From Pomphorhynchus laevis (lineage: Eukaryota; Acanthocephala; Palaeacanthocephala; Echinorhynchida; Pomphorhynchidae): 64,000 bases of DNA. Numbering within the stretch: position 1 is the first letter of the stretch; every line of letters begins with the position of its first letter. The notes beneath the pieces are model-generated. The model made no database searches. It worked only from the letters and a program-made list of their open reading frames with translations, and was not told where the DNA came from. Positions 12,960-25,280 of this stretch are shown piece after piece. The translations under genes were made by a program, and so were the position numbers. The DNA lies in assembly GCA_012934845.2 (NCBI GenBank), contig WNNJ02003028.1, positions 248,001-312,000 of the forward strand, written 5' to 3'.

Positions 12960-15900
12960 TATCAAAGATAAGATCAAACCTGTGAGGATAATATCGTGCC
13001 ACAATCGAAAAAAAATAGTTAGCAAAATAATATTTTCATTTCACCATTCGACATTCATTGGATATTCAAGAATATCAACACTGGACCATATTCAACAACA
13101 CTGGACCAGCCAGCCAAGTAGATGTAGCGTTGAATCAAGATACAGACGTCCTGAGTTCAAATCCGATCAGCATCAGTGTACGGAGAAAGCAGATAATAAG
13201 GGTCGAAACGTGAAATGTAGGTCTGGGTCAGCAGCTGATGAGACCCACCCAGACTGATTAGTAGCGTCCTGCTGTATCAAAGATAAGATCAAACCTGTGA
13301 GGATAATATCGTGCCACAATCGAAAAAAAAATAGTTAGCAAAATAATATTTTCATTTCACCATTCGACATTCATTGGATATTCAAGAATATCAACACTGG
13401 ACCATATTCAACAACACTGGACCAGCCAGCCAAGTAGATGTAGCGTTGAATCAAGATACAGACGTCCTGAGTTCAAATCCGATCAGCATCAGTGTACGGA
13501 GAAAGCAGATAATAAGGGTCGAAACGTGAAATGTAGGTCTGGGTCAGCAGCTGATGAGACCCACCCAGACTGATTAGTAGCGTCCTGCTGTATCAAAGAT
13601 AAGATCAAACCTGTGAGGATAATATCGTGTCACAATCGAAAAAAAATAATAGTTAGCAAAATAATATTTTAATTTCACCATTCGACATTCATTGGATATT
13701 CAAGAATATCAACACTGGACCATATTCAACAACACTGGACCAGCCAGCCAAGTAGATGTAGCGTTGAATCAAGATACAGACGTCCTGAGTTCAAATCCGA
13801 TCAGCATCAGTGTACGGAGAAAGCAGATAATAAGGGTCGAAACGTGAAATGTAGGTCTGGGTCAGCAGCTGATGAGACCCACCCAGACTGATTAGTAGCG
13901 TCCTGCTGTATCAAAGATAAGATCAAACCTGTGAGGATAATATCGTGTCACAATCGAAAAAAAATAATAGTTAGCAAAATAATATTTTCATTTCACCATT
14001 CGACATTCATTGGATATTCAAGAATATCAACACTGGACCATATTCAACAACACTGGACTAGCCAGCCAAGTAGATGTAGCGTTGAATCAAGATACAGACG
14101 TACCGAGTTCAAATCCGATCAGCATCAGTGTACGGAGAAAGCAGATAATAAGGGTCGAAACGTGAAATGTAGGTCTGGGTCAGCAGCTGATGAGACCCAC
14201 CCAGACTGATTAGTAGCGTCCTGCTGTATCAAAGATAAGATCAAACCTGTGAGGATAATATCGTGCCACAATCGAAAAAAAATAATAGTTAGCAAAATAA
14301 TATTTTCATTTCACCATTCGACATTCATTGGATATTCAAGAATATCAACACTGGACCATATTCAACAACACTGGACCAGCCAGCCAAGTAGATGTAGCGT
14401 TGAATCAAGATACAGACGTACCGAGTTCAAATCCGATCAGCATCAGTGTACGGAGAAAGCAGATAATAAGGGTCGAAACGTGAAATGTAGGTCTGGGTCA
14501 GCAGCTGATGAGACCCACCCAGACTGATTAGTAGCGTCCTGCTGTATCAAAGATAAGATCAAACCTGTGAGGATAATATCGTGCCACAATCGAAAAAAAA
14601 TAATAGTTAGCAAAATAATATTTTCATTTCACCATTCGACATTCATTGGATATTCAAGAATATCAACACTGGACCATATTCAACAACACTGGACCAGCCA
14701 GCCAAGTAGATGTAGCGTTGAATCAAGATACAGACGTCCTGAGTTCAAATCCGATCAGCATCAGTGTACGGAGAAAGCAGATAATAAGGGTCGAAACGTG
14801 AAATGTAGGTCTGGGTCAGCAGCTGATGAGACCCACCCAGACTGATTAGTAGCGTCCTGCTGTATCAAAGATAAGATCAAACCTGTGAGGATAATATCGT
14901 GCCACAATCGAAAAAAAATAGTTAGCAAAATAATATTTTCATTTCACCATTCGACATTCATTGGATATTCAAGAATATCAACACTGGACCATATTCAACA
15001 ACACTGGACCAGCCAGCCAAGTAGATGTAGCGTTGAATCAAGATACAGACGTACCGAGTTCAAATCCGATCAGCATCAGTGTACGGAGAAAGCAGATAAT
15101 AAGGGTCGAAACGTGAAATGTAGGTCTGGGTCAGCAGCTGATGAGACCCACCCAGACTGATTAGTAGCGTCCTGCTGTATCAAAGATAAGATCAAACCTG
15201 TGAGGATAATATCGTGCCACAATCGAAAAAAAATAATAGTTAGCAAAATAATATTTTCATTTCACCATTCGACATTCATTGGATATTCAAGAATATCAAC
15301 ACTGGACCATATTCAACAACACTGGACCAGCCAGCCAAGTAGATGTAGCGTTGAATCAAGATACAGACGTCCTGAGTTCAAATCCGATCAGCATCAGTGT
15401 ACGGAGAAAGCAGATAATAAGGGTCGAAACGTGAAATGTAGGTCTGGGTCAGCAGCTGATGAGACCCACCCACACTGATTAGTAGCGTCCTGCTGTATCA
15501 AAGATAAGATCAAACCTGTGAGGATAATATCGTGCCACAATCGAAAAAAAATAGTTAGCAAAATAATATTTTAATTTCACCATTCGACATTCATTGGATA
15601 TTCAAGAATATCAACACTGGACCATATTCAACAACACTGTACCAGCCAGCCAAGTGGATGTAGCGTTGAATCAAGATACAGACGTACCGAGTTCAAATCC
15701 GATCAGCGTCAGTGTACGGAGAAAGCAGGTAATAAGGGTCGAAACTTGAAATGTAGGTCTGGGTCAGCAGCTGATGAGACCCACCCAGACTGATTAGTAG
15801 CGTACTGCTGTATCAAGAATAGGAACAATACATGTGAGGATAATATCGTGCCACAATCGAAAAAAAATAATCGTTAGCAAAATAATATTTTCATTTCACC

Positions 15901-18644
15901 ATTCGACATTCATTGGATATTCAAGAATATCAACACTGGACCATATTCAACAACACTGGACCAGCCAGCCAAGTAGATGTAGCGTTGAATCAAGATACAG
16001 ACGTCCTGAGTTCAAATCCGATCAGCATCAGTGTACGGAGAAAGCAGATAATAAGGGTCGAAACGTGAAATGTAGGTCTGGGTCAGCAGCTGATGAGACC
16101 CACCCAGACTGATTAGTAGCGTCCTGCTGTATCAAAGATAAGATCAAACCTGTGAGGATAATATCGTGCCACAATCGAAAAAAAAATAGTTAGCAAAATA
16201 ATATTTTCATTTCACCATTCGACATTCATTGGATATTCAAGAATATCAACACTGGACCATATTCAACAACACTGGACCAGCCAGCCAAGTAGATGTAGCG
16301 TTGAATCAAGATACATACGTCTTGAGTTCAAATCCGATCAGCATCAGTGTGCGGAGAAAGCAGGTAATATGGGTAGAAACGTGCAATGTAGGTTAGGGTC
16401 AGCAGCTGGTGAGACGCACCCAGACTGATTAGTAGCGTCCTGCTGTATCAAAGATTAGATCAAACCTGTGAGGATAATATCGTGCTACAATCGAAAAAAA
16501 AATAGTTGGAAAATAATATTTTCATTTCAACATTCGACATTCATTGGATATTCAAGAATATCAACACTGGACCATATTCAACAACACTGGACAAGCCAGG
16601 CAAGTAGATGTAGCGTTGAATCAAGATACAGTCGTCCTGAGTTCAAATCCGATCAGCATCAGTGTACGGAGAAAGCAGATAATAAGGGTCGAAACGTGAA
16701 ATGTAGGTCTGGGTCAGCAGCTGATGAGACCCACCCAGACTGATTAGTAGCGTCCTGCTGTATCAAAGATAAGATCAAACCTGTGAGGATAATATCGTGC
16801 CACAATCGAAAAAAAATAATAGTTAGCAAAATAATATTTTCATTTCACCATTCGACATTCATTGGATATTCAAGAATATCAACACTGGACCATATTCAAC
16901 AACACTGGACCAGCCAGCCAAGTAGATGTAGCGTTGAATCAAGATACAGACGTCCTGAGTTCAAATCCGATCAGCATCAGTGTACGGAGAAAGCAGATAA
17001 TAAGGGTCGAAACGTGAAATGTAGGTCTGGGTCAGCAGCTGATGAGACCCACCCAGACTGATTAGTAGCGTCCTGCTGTATCAAAGATAAGATCAAACCT
17101 GTGAGGATAATATCGTGCCACAATCGAAAAAAAATAATAGTTAGCAAAATAATATTTTCATTTCACCATTCGACATTCATTGGATATTCAAGAATATCAA
17201 CACTGGACCATATTCAACAACACTGGACCAGCCAGCCAAGTAGATGTAGCGTTGAATCAAGATACAGACGTCCTGAGTTCAAATCCGATCAGCATCAGTG
17301 TACGGAGAAAGCAGATAATAAGGGTCGAAACGTGAAATGTAGGTCTGGGTCAGCAGCTGATGAGACCCACCCAGACTGATTAGTAGCGTCCTGCTGTATC
17401 AAAGATAAGATCAAACCTGTGAGGATAATATCGTGCCACAATCGAAAAAAAATAGTTAGCAAAATAATATTTTAATTTCACCATTCGACATTCATTGGAT
17501 ATTCAAGAATATCAACACTGGACCATATTCAACAACACTGTACCAGCCAGCCAAGTGGATGTAGCGTTGAATCAAGATACAGACGTACCGAGTTCAAATC
17601 CGATCAGCGTCAGTGTACGGAGAAAGCAGGTAATAAGGGTCGAAACGTGAAATGTAGGTCTGGGTCAGCAGCTGATGAGACCCACCCAGACTGATTAGTA
17701 GCGTACTGCTGTATCAAGAATAGGAACAATACATGTGAGGATAATATCGTGCCGCAATCGAAAAAAAAATAGTTTGCAAAATAATATTTTCATTTCACCA
17801 TTCGACATTCATTGGATATTCAAGAATATCAACACTGGACCATATTCAACAACACTGGACCAGCCAGCCAAGTAGATGTAGCGTTGAATCAAGATACTGA
17901 CGTACCGAGTTCAAATCCGATCAGCATCAGTGTACAGAGAAAGCAGATAATAAGGGTCGAAACGTGAAATGTAGGTCTGGGTCAGCAGCTGATGAGACCC
18001 ACCCAGACTGATTAGTAGCGTCCTGCTGTATCAAAGATAAGATCAAACCTGTGAGGATAATATCGTGTCACAATCGAAAAAAAAATATTTGGCAAAATAA
18101 TATTTTAATTTCACCATTCGACATTCATTGGAATCTCCAGAATATCAACACTGGACCATATTCAACAACACTGGACTAGCCGGCCAAGTAGATGTAGCGT
18201 TGAATCAAGATACAGACGTACCGAGTTCAAATCCGATCAGCATCAGTGTACGGAGAAAGCAGATAATAAGCTTCGAAACGTGAAATGTAGGTCTGGGTCA
18301 GCAGCTGATGAGACTCACCCAGACTGATTAGTAGCGTACTGCTGTATCAAGAATAGGAACAATACCTGTAAGGATAATATCGTGCCACAATCGAAAAAAT
18401 AATAATCGTTAGCAAAATAATATTTTCATTTCACCATTGGAAATTTATTGGATATTCAAGAATATCAACACTAGACCATATTCAACAACACTGGATCAGC
18501 CAGCAAAGTAGATGTATCGTTGAATCAAGATACAGACGTACTGAGTTCAAATCAGATCAGCATCAGTGTACAGAGAAAGCAGATAATAAGCTTCGAAACG
18601 TGAAATGTAGGTCTGGGTCAGCAGCTGATGAGACCCATTCAGAC

Positions 18645-19043
18645 TGATTAGTAGCGTACTGCTGTATCAAGAATAAGAACAATACCTGTGAGGATAATAT
18701 TGTGACACAACCAGAAGAATTTCAGCACACAGATGTATTTAAGTAAAATTTAAAAAAGCATTCATTGCATGTGGCAGCATGAAAAACAGAGATCTGGCTA
18801 GCGGATCATAGAACTAGGTGGGTTTCAAATAGATCATTAGAATACGATTTTCTACTGAAAGTAATATACAACAATATATATCTACACAACTAAAGCAGCC
18901 ATCCAAGTAGATGTAGTGTTGAATCAAGATACAGACGTACCGAGTTCAAATCCGATCAGCATCAGTGTACGGAGAAAGCAGATAATAAGGGTCGAAACGT
19001 GAAATGTAGGTCTGGGTCAGCAGCTGATGAGACCCACACAGAC
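18645..19043 (+). repeat. 399-bp variant satellite unit
   Basis: Long-linker unit starting the second copy of the block also seen from 7,751. The following unit carries further copies of the ~21-bp internal repeat (19,180-19,255). Confidence 0.85.
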
Positions 19044-20668
19044 TGATTAGTAGCGTCCTGCTGTATCAAAGATAAGATCAAATCTGTGAGGATAATATCG
19101 TGCCACAATCGAAAAAAATAATAGTTAGCAAAATAATATTTTCATTTCATCATTCGACATTCATTGGATATTCAAGCATTTCAACACTGGACCATATTCT
19201 ACAAAACTGGACCATATTCTACAACACTGGACCATATTCTACAACACTGGACCAGCCAGCCAAGTAGATGTAGCGTTGAATCAAGATACAGACGTACTGA
19301 GTTCAAATCCGATCAGCATCAGTGTACGGAGAAAGCAGATAATAAGGGTCGAAACGTGAAATGTAGGTCTGGGTCAGCAGCTGATGAGACCCACCCAGAC
19401 TGATTAGTAGCTTACTGCTGTATCAAGAATAGGAACAATACCTGTGAGGATAATATCGTGCCACTATCAAAAAAATAATAATAGTTAGCAAAATAATATG
19501 TTTATTTTACCATTCGACATTCATTGGGTATTCAAGAATATCAACACTGGACCATATTCAACAACACTGGACCAGCCAGCCATATAGATGTAGCGTTAAA
19601 TAAGATACAGACGTACCAAGTTCAAATCCGATCAGCATCAGTGTACGGAGAAATCAGATATTAAGGGTCGAAACGTGAAATGTAGGTCTGGGTCAGCAGC
19701 TGATGAGACCCACCCAGACTGATTAGTAGCGTCCTGCTGTATCAAAGATAAGATCAAACCTGTGAGGATAATATCGTGCCACAATCGAAAAAAAATAGTT
19801 AGCAAAATAATATTTTCATTTCACCATTCGACATTTATTGGATATTCAAGAATATCAACACTGGACCATATTCAACAACACTGGACCAGCCAGCCAAGTA
19901 GATGTAGCGTTGAATCAAGATACATACGTCCTTGAGTTCAAATCGGATCAGCATCAGTGTGCGGAGAAAGCAGGTAATATGGGTCGAAACGTGCAATGTA
20001 GGTTTGGGTCAGCAGCTGGTGAGACGCACCCAGACTGATTAGTAGCGTCCTGCTGTCTCAAAGATAAGATCAAACCTGTGAGGATAATATCGTGCCACAA
20101 TCGAAAAAAAATAATAGTTGGCAAAATAATATTTTCATTTCAACATTCGACATTCATTGGATATTCAAGAATATCAACACTGGATCATATTCAACAACAC
20201 TGGACAAGCCAGGCAAGTAGATGTAGCGTTGAATCAAGATACAGTCGTCCTGAGTTCAAATCCGATCAGCATCAGTGTACGGAGAAAGCAGATAATAAGG
20301 GTCGAAACGTGAAATGTAGGTCTGGGTCAGCAGCTGATGAGACCCACCCACACTGATTAGTAGCGTCCTGCTGTATCAAAGATAAGATCAAACCTGTGAG
20401 GATAATATCGTTCCACAATCGAAAAAAATAAGTTATCAAAATAATATTTTAATTTTACCATTCGACATTCATTGGATATTCAAGAATATCAACACTGGAC
20501 CATATTCAACAACACTGTACCAGCCAGCCAAGTGGATGTAGCGTTGAATCAAGATACAGACGTACCGAGTTCAAATCCGATCAGCGTCAGTGTACGGAGA
20601 AAGCAGGTAATAAGGGTCGAAACTTGAAATGTAGGTCTGGGTCAGCAGCTGATGAGACCCTCCCAGAC

Positions 20669-21165
20669 TGATTAGTAGCGTACTGCTGTATCAAGAATAG
20701 AAACAATACCTGTGAGGATAATATTGTGACACAACCAGAAGAATTTCACCACACAGATGCATTTAAGTTAAATTTAAAAAAGCATTCATTGCATGTGGCA
20801 GCATGAAAAACAGTGATCCGGCTAGCGGATCACAGAAGTAGGTGGGTTTCTAATAGATTATTAGAATACGATCTGCTACTGAAAGTAATATACAACAATG
20901 TATATCTACACAACTGAAGCAGCCAGCCAAGTAGATGTAGCGTTGAATCAAGATACAGACGTACTGAGTTCAAATCAGATCAGCATCAGTGTACGGAGAA
21001 AGCAGATAATAAGGGTCGAAACGTGAAATGTAGGACTGGGTCAGCAGCTGATGAGACCCACCTATACTGATTAGTAACGTACTGCTGTATCAAGAATAGG
21101 AGCAATACCTGTGAGGATTATATTGTGACACAACCAGAAGAATTTCAGCACACAGATGCATTAAA
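20669..21165 (+). repeat. Last 399-bp unit plus truncated unit at the array edge
   Basis: A complete 399-bp unit (20,669-21,067) is followed by a partial one that stops about 98 bp in, just after the CAGCACACAGATGCATTAAA stretch where SINE similarity normally ends. Plain AT-rich DNA starts at about 21,166. The array therefore ends at a natural SINE 3' end. Confidence 0.85.
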
Positions 21166-22193
21166 TAAAAAAAATTTTTTTTTAAATATAATTTGAAAAA
21201 TAATTTAAATCTTGTATAATTTAAAAAATTATATATTTTTTTAAATAAAAATGGCATTGTAATAATTTCATTTAGCTATTAAATCAGTTTATCGCCCAAA
21301 AACAGAAATGTGGTTTTCAGATTATTTATACCCCTTTTTTTGCAGAAAACCTGCATTACCAACTTGCTTCCTTACAACATAAAGTGGCATGCCGCTATTA
21401 CATTTCAATATAAAATGTTCAATATCAACAATAATAACAGTTTTTAAAAAACCAATAAAATCTTAAATTATTTATCTAATCGAATTGCATCAATCGAAAT
21501 TATATAAGTACTCCATTGAATTACATTTCTGTATTAAGCTAATAATTAACTTTAAACTGTAACAACTCAAATAAGATTCAATACCTGCAATTAAATAAAT
21601 TTTATTTACAGTTTTGTTTTAATTTCTAAAACTGAAAATAATTTAATTTTTTAAAATTAGTAAACTTTATTCCAAATGTAGACTAATGCCAAAAAACGTT
21701 CAAACCTTTCGAAACTTGAGCCAAATTCTCTTAAACTCAGTCGTCTTTGATGATATGCAAATGATAAATTTATTAAACACACGATGAACATGTTCGATTA
21801 TAAGCATTTCTTAACAGAGAAATGTCAAAAAAGATAAATTAATTTAATCATTAAGAAACTTAAGATTTTTTTCATTTCATTGTAAAAATCTATTTCATTT
21901 TGATCTGACATTTTTAATATTTCTATTCACTAGTATCTTTGAAACCAATAAATTCATATTAAATTAATATGAATAAATATTAATATCAATAAATTCAAAC
22001 ATAATTATCAGATTAACCTCGCATTTTGTTTATCGACATTTCAAAGATCTTACTAACGATGTGCTTCGTGTATAACAATTCACCAATTGAAAAGAATCAA
22101 TTTCATTATTTCCTAAGATTACAATGGATTTCAATAAAGCAACTTTATGATTGCCACACCTAGAGTTTTGATGATCTCTCAGGGAAATTTCAA
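21166..22193. other. AT-rich non-coding stretch, no recognised feature
   Basis: Very AT-rich DNA next to the satellite. There is no long ORF, no clear repeat and no recognised exon on either strand. Confidence 0.6.
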
Positions 22194-22592
22194 AGGACAG
22201 ATTAGTTCAAATTAACTTTAGATGCTGCCGTGCTCATATGGTTTGATTTGTCAACCCAAAGTTTGCACTTACCCGATATCAGAACAAACAATGTTCTTGT
22301 AATAGCATTAAGGTGATACACATTGATAAGATCATATTTGTATTATAATATACTATTATAATATAATATATTATTATAATATATTATAATAATATAAGGA
22401 CACATTAGTTCAAATGAACTTTAGATGCTGCCATGCTTATATGGTTTGATTTGTCAACCCAAAGTTTGCACTTACCCGATATCAGAACAAACAATGTTCT
22501 TGTAATAGCATTAAGGTGATACACATTGATAAGATCATATTTGTATTATAATATACTATTATAATATATTATTATAATATATTATAATAACA
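22194..22592. repeat. 203-bp tandem duplication with AT-rich hairpins
   Basis: Two adjacent copies offset by 203 bp (ATTAGTTCAAAT at 22,201 and 22,404), nearly identical through the TTATAATATACTATTATAATA run at the end of each. Confidence 0.85.
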
Positions 22593-22747
22593 TATAACAA
22601 AACAAGATATTTATTTTATAGATGTGTATAAAGGTTTCAAATAATGTAATTTTCGAATAAATTCATAATATCTTAACTTTACGCGAAACAATTCAATTAT
22701 GTAAAGTTATTGATTAATATATCAATTATATGAAATTATTTTAAAAA

Positions 22748-22782
22748 GTTTATGATGATCCATTATTTGGATCATCATAAAC
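22748..22782. repeat. Perfect hairpin, 14-bp arms
   Basis: Arms 22,748-22,761 and 22,769-22,782 are exact reverse complements around a 7-nt loop; further GGATCA/TGATCC copies follow. Confidence 0.85.
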
Positions 22783-22825
22783 ATCATTATTATTTGGATC
22801 ATTTATTTGATGATCCATTATCAGG

Positions 22826-22875
22826 AAATTACTTTGAAGATACTAACAGAAGTTAGCGAAATATCAAAAATAGTT
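22826..22875 (+). repeat. Decayed member of the TTAGCGAAATATC repeat family
   Basis: Contains ACTAACAGAAGTTAGC followed by GAAATATC, the same layout as the hammerhead candidate at 23,049 but with a changed catalytic word (TTGAAGA). A nearby stretch to about 22,925 is the reverse complement of a segment at 44.2 kb. Confidence 0.5.
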
Positions 22876-23048
22876 TCTTCTTTCCCTTGATCCAGCTCCA
22901 ATAATTATTTATCAATAATGGATCAATATCAACTATTTAAAATTTCTGTAAATCATAGAAAAAATTGAAACATTAAAACAATAAATAAATTTATAAATTT
23001 ATAAAAAATAAATGTAGGTTATTGGTTATTGATTTTTTTCTAATTGTA

Positions 23049-23090
23049 ATTTTCTGACGATGCTAACAATAGTTAGCGAAATATCAAAGT
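23049..23090 (+). ncRNA. Candidate hammerhead ribozyme with very short stem III
   Basis: CTGACGA (23,054-23,060; N7 = C is allowed) is followed by one T, then a perfect stem II GCTAAC/GTTAGC with loop AATA, then GAAA (23,078-23,081), then TATC. Stem III would be the two-pair self-complementary ATAT, with cleavage after ATC at 23,085. ATTTT before the core pairs with AAAGT after it (one G-T wobble) as stem I. The unpaired T after CTGACGA departs from the classic form. PLE hammerheads often have very short stem III. Confidence 0.45.
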
Positions 23091-23599
23091 CATATCAGAG
23101 TCCTATATCTATTGTCTAAAAAGACACTTCCATAAGATATAATTTTACCTATTCTTATTATGTACATGGCAAAATCAATGTATATTATATACCAAAATAC
23201 TAATATACTAATGTGATATAAAATATAATGTAATAAATATAATGTGATATTTTAAAATGCTCGCAAATTAAATGCTAATAACTATTTATCGTAAGGTGAA
23301 TGTAATCAGGGACTAGCAAAGGACGCGTTTACTCATATAAATAAATATATAATGACACTTAATTAAAATTTCAATAAACAGCAATAAAAGTATTATAGAT
23401 AATATGAAAAGCAAATTACGATGAAAATATTTAAAAACATCATAAAATATTTTATGATGAAAACATATTATATCAGCTGCGGGATTAGCTAAGCGCTGAC
23501 AACTACCGATGATAGGCAATACACAAGCTGATCAGGAGGATACTAACAAAAGTTGCTATCAATGGTAAAGTCTTTCAATTTTTACGTGAGAAATTTAGA

Positions 23600-23880
23600 C
23601 ATCCTTCAAAGATACGAAGTCGCCGGAAATCATACGCAAAATACAAGGGGCCACTGCAATGATAAAGCCATGTGTTGGGATGAAAACTGCTCCCTCGTAA
23701 AGACTGCTCTGAAGCATGAAATCGAATGCATTCGCCCGAAAGGTCGACCAAAACGACGATAGCTAGATGGCTTACACACAGATCTCAAGACTTCCGTACT
23801 TTACCCGCCTCCCAATATGGCGAAATGTAAGATCAAATCCTACATAGCCGATTCCGCCTCAAATTAAGATAAAGGCTAAA
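23600..23880 (+). pseudogene. LINE reverse-transcriptase C-terminal fragment
   Basis: The reading contains IRPKGRPKRR then LDGLHTDLKTS. This resembles the (R)GRPKxRWLD...DLK block found after the RT domain of many RTE/CR1-type LINEs. An in-frame stop replaces the expected W. No upstream RT domain is recognisable, so this is a 3' scrap in a non-coding setting. Confidence 0.55.
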
Positions 23881-24769
23881 GAAAACGAATATAAAAATTA
23901 TGATGAAATTATTAAAAAAATACAATTTCCAATTCAACCTTTTAAATCGACTGCACTTATTAATGTAGTTTTCTTATAGTTTTCTGGTTGTCTTTTAAAT
24001 ATACAAAGTATATTTTGCTGTAGAATCAGGTGAGACTTCTTTAGGATTCTTAACGTTTTTCGATTCAGTAGAATTATGTAAATGTACCCATATAAATCTG
24101 GTGGTAAATGGAAACAGTCCTTACAATCACGATCGATTGTACGTTGCAAATAGCTCTAAATTAAATAGTGCCTAAATTAAACTTATTCGATAGATACCTC
24201 GTGCCTATTGATTTGAGTTCCGCTGGGAGTAGATCTTACTACTTGATCATAGATGTAACCCAATGTGATACTGTTAAGCTTAATGAGAAATGCTAGTTAA
24301 AATGCAATACGCTAATAAAATAATACATTTTGATCTAGAAGCATGCACGTTAAATACTTGAATCTTAGCAGTACTTTACTACCATGGTTAAATCCTTGTT
24401 CCATAAGTGATGTATTCGAATCTAGCCAACTAAGATAATAATATGACATTTGCCAATAATTTACACGCCCGCTGCCAACCTTGAGCTTTGTTTTATATTG
24501 CTTGAATCAGTGATCAATACTCTTGAATCGTAATTATTTACTTGTTTTAATTTCCTACGAAAACTTCCGTGTTCTCTAATTCTTTTGCTTCGCTGCCTTG
24601 CCGATGAGCACGAAGGTAAAATTGCATGCAGCTTCTGTATTCAATTAAAAACATTAGCGGTCAAAAGAAGTAAAATACCTTCGACTGATGTTCCCTAAAG
24701 ATGTCAAAATCAGAGTTGTAAATGCAACTTGGCTTCTGGAATGACAAGCGCTCGCAGTTTTGGATGCCT
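23881..24769. other. Non-coding stretch, nothing firm
   Basis: Base composition is a little more mixed than in the surroundings. A weak B-box-like TATTCGAATCT lies near 24,415, but without a convincing A box it is not called. No gene is recognised. Confidence 0.4.
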
Positions 24770-24952
24770 TCAAATCAATAATTTATCTTCATAAAAAATT
24801 AAATCAATATTTGCAGATAAAATTAATTTTCGTTTCATTTTCATAATTGACGGATGACTGTGTATGTAATGTTTTCTCCACAAGTCATCAACGTTGCCAC
24901 TAACATTTTCAGGTACACACATCACTCCTTTGTGCATAACGTAATTAACCAT
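24770..24952 (-). CDS. Small unidentified ORF (60 aa), possible exon
   Basis: ATG-initiated frame (MVNYVMHKGVMCVPENV...) of mixed composition, unusual for this AT-rich region. I recognise no domain. It lies on the strand and side where later kindlin exons would be expected, but it does not resemble kindlin F1-F3 sequence. It may be chance, an exon fragment or part of an old repeat. Confidence 0.2.
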   Translation of the reverse strand: MVNYVMHKGVMCVPENVSGNVDDLWRKHYIHSHPSIMKMKRKLILSANIDLIFYEDKLLI

Positions 24953-25039
24953 TTTTCATAATTAAATAATGTTACAAAGATATGTTGATTTCTGTTACAA
25001 TCCAAATTTAAATAGTTTGCATATATTGTTTGTTTATAA

Positions 25040-25185
25040 TGTGCACGGTGTACCTGATTTGCATTTTATACCTGATTTATATATTGTATCTAATATGCAA
25101 TTTATACTTGGTTTGGATTTTATACCTTATTTGCATATACTATCTAATTCGCATATTGTATCTGATTTGCATATTGTTTTCGTAG
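25040..25185. repeat. Degenerate ~20-bp minisatellite
   Basis: Repeated GATTTGCATATTGTATCTAA-like units make a 98-aa open frame that is compositionally repetitive and not credible as a protein. Similar units recur near 30.0 kb. Confidence 0.6.
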
Positions 25186-25280
25186 GCTTCTGTAACGCTA
25201 ACGTTGTGCACAAAAAGTTGTGGAAATGCGGGGCAAAACAAGTGTTAAGGACGTATTTCCTCTGATTAAATTTTATTATA

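Larger units (their letters stand above)
8851..17400 (+). repeat. Homogenised core of the satellite
   Basis: Most neighbouring units here differ by only a few bases, mostly in A-run length, in C/A after CAGACGT (CCTGAG against ACCGAG) and in C/A in the linker TTTTCATTT/TTTTAATTT. Diverged variant units recur inside it, near 9.5-11.0, 15.5-15.8 and 16.2-16.7 kb, so recent exchange has moved blocks of several units rather than single monomers. Confidence 0.85.
1..21165 (+). repeat. Satellite array of a tRNA-derived SINE, ~65 units of ~317 bp
   Basis: Head-to-tail array filling the first third of the window. Most units are 315-318 bp; the length differences sit mainly in an A-run of 6-9 bases after ACAATCG. 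Each unit holds a tRNA-like promoter region, a body with GAAAC and CTGATGA words, a tail ending near GATAATATCGTGCCACAA, and an AT-rich linker. Units at about 8.85-17.4 kb are almost identical, whereas units at 1-8 kb and 17.7-21.1 kb carry many substitutions. That pattern is expected when unequal exchange homogenises the middle of an array. The open frame seen in many units begins at GTG, is broken in diverged units, and is not treated as a gene. The array is cut by the window start, so its full length is unknown. Confidence 0.97.

Noticed and set aside
8851-17379. Repeated ~92-aa open frames in satellite units as a tandem gene family
   Set aside because: They start at GTG, carry stops in diverged units, encode no known domain and simply repeat with the monomer.
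1-21165. CRISPR-like array
   Set aside because: Units are contiguous, ~318 bp, without short repeats and unique spacers; the DNA is eukaryotic.
24390-24430. Isolated B-box-like word as a SINE
   Set aside because: No credible A box and no second copy in the window.
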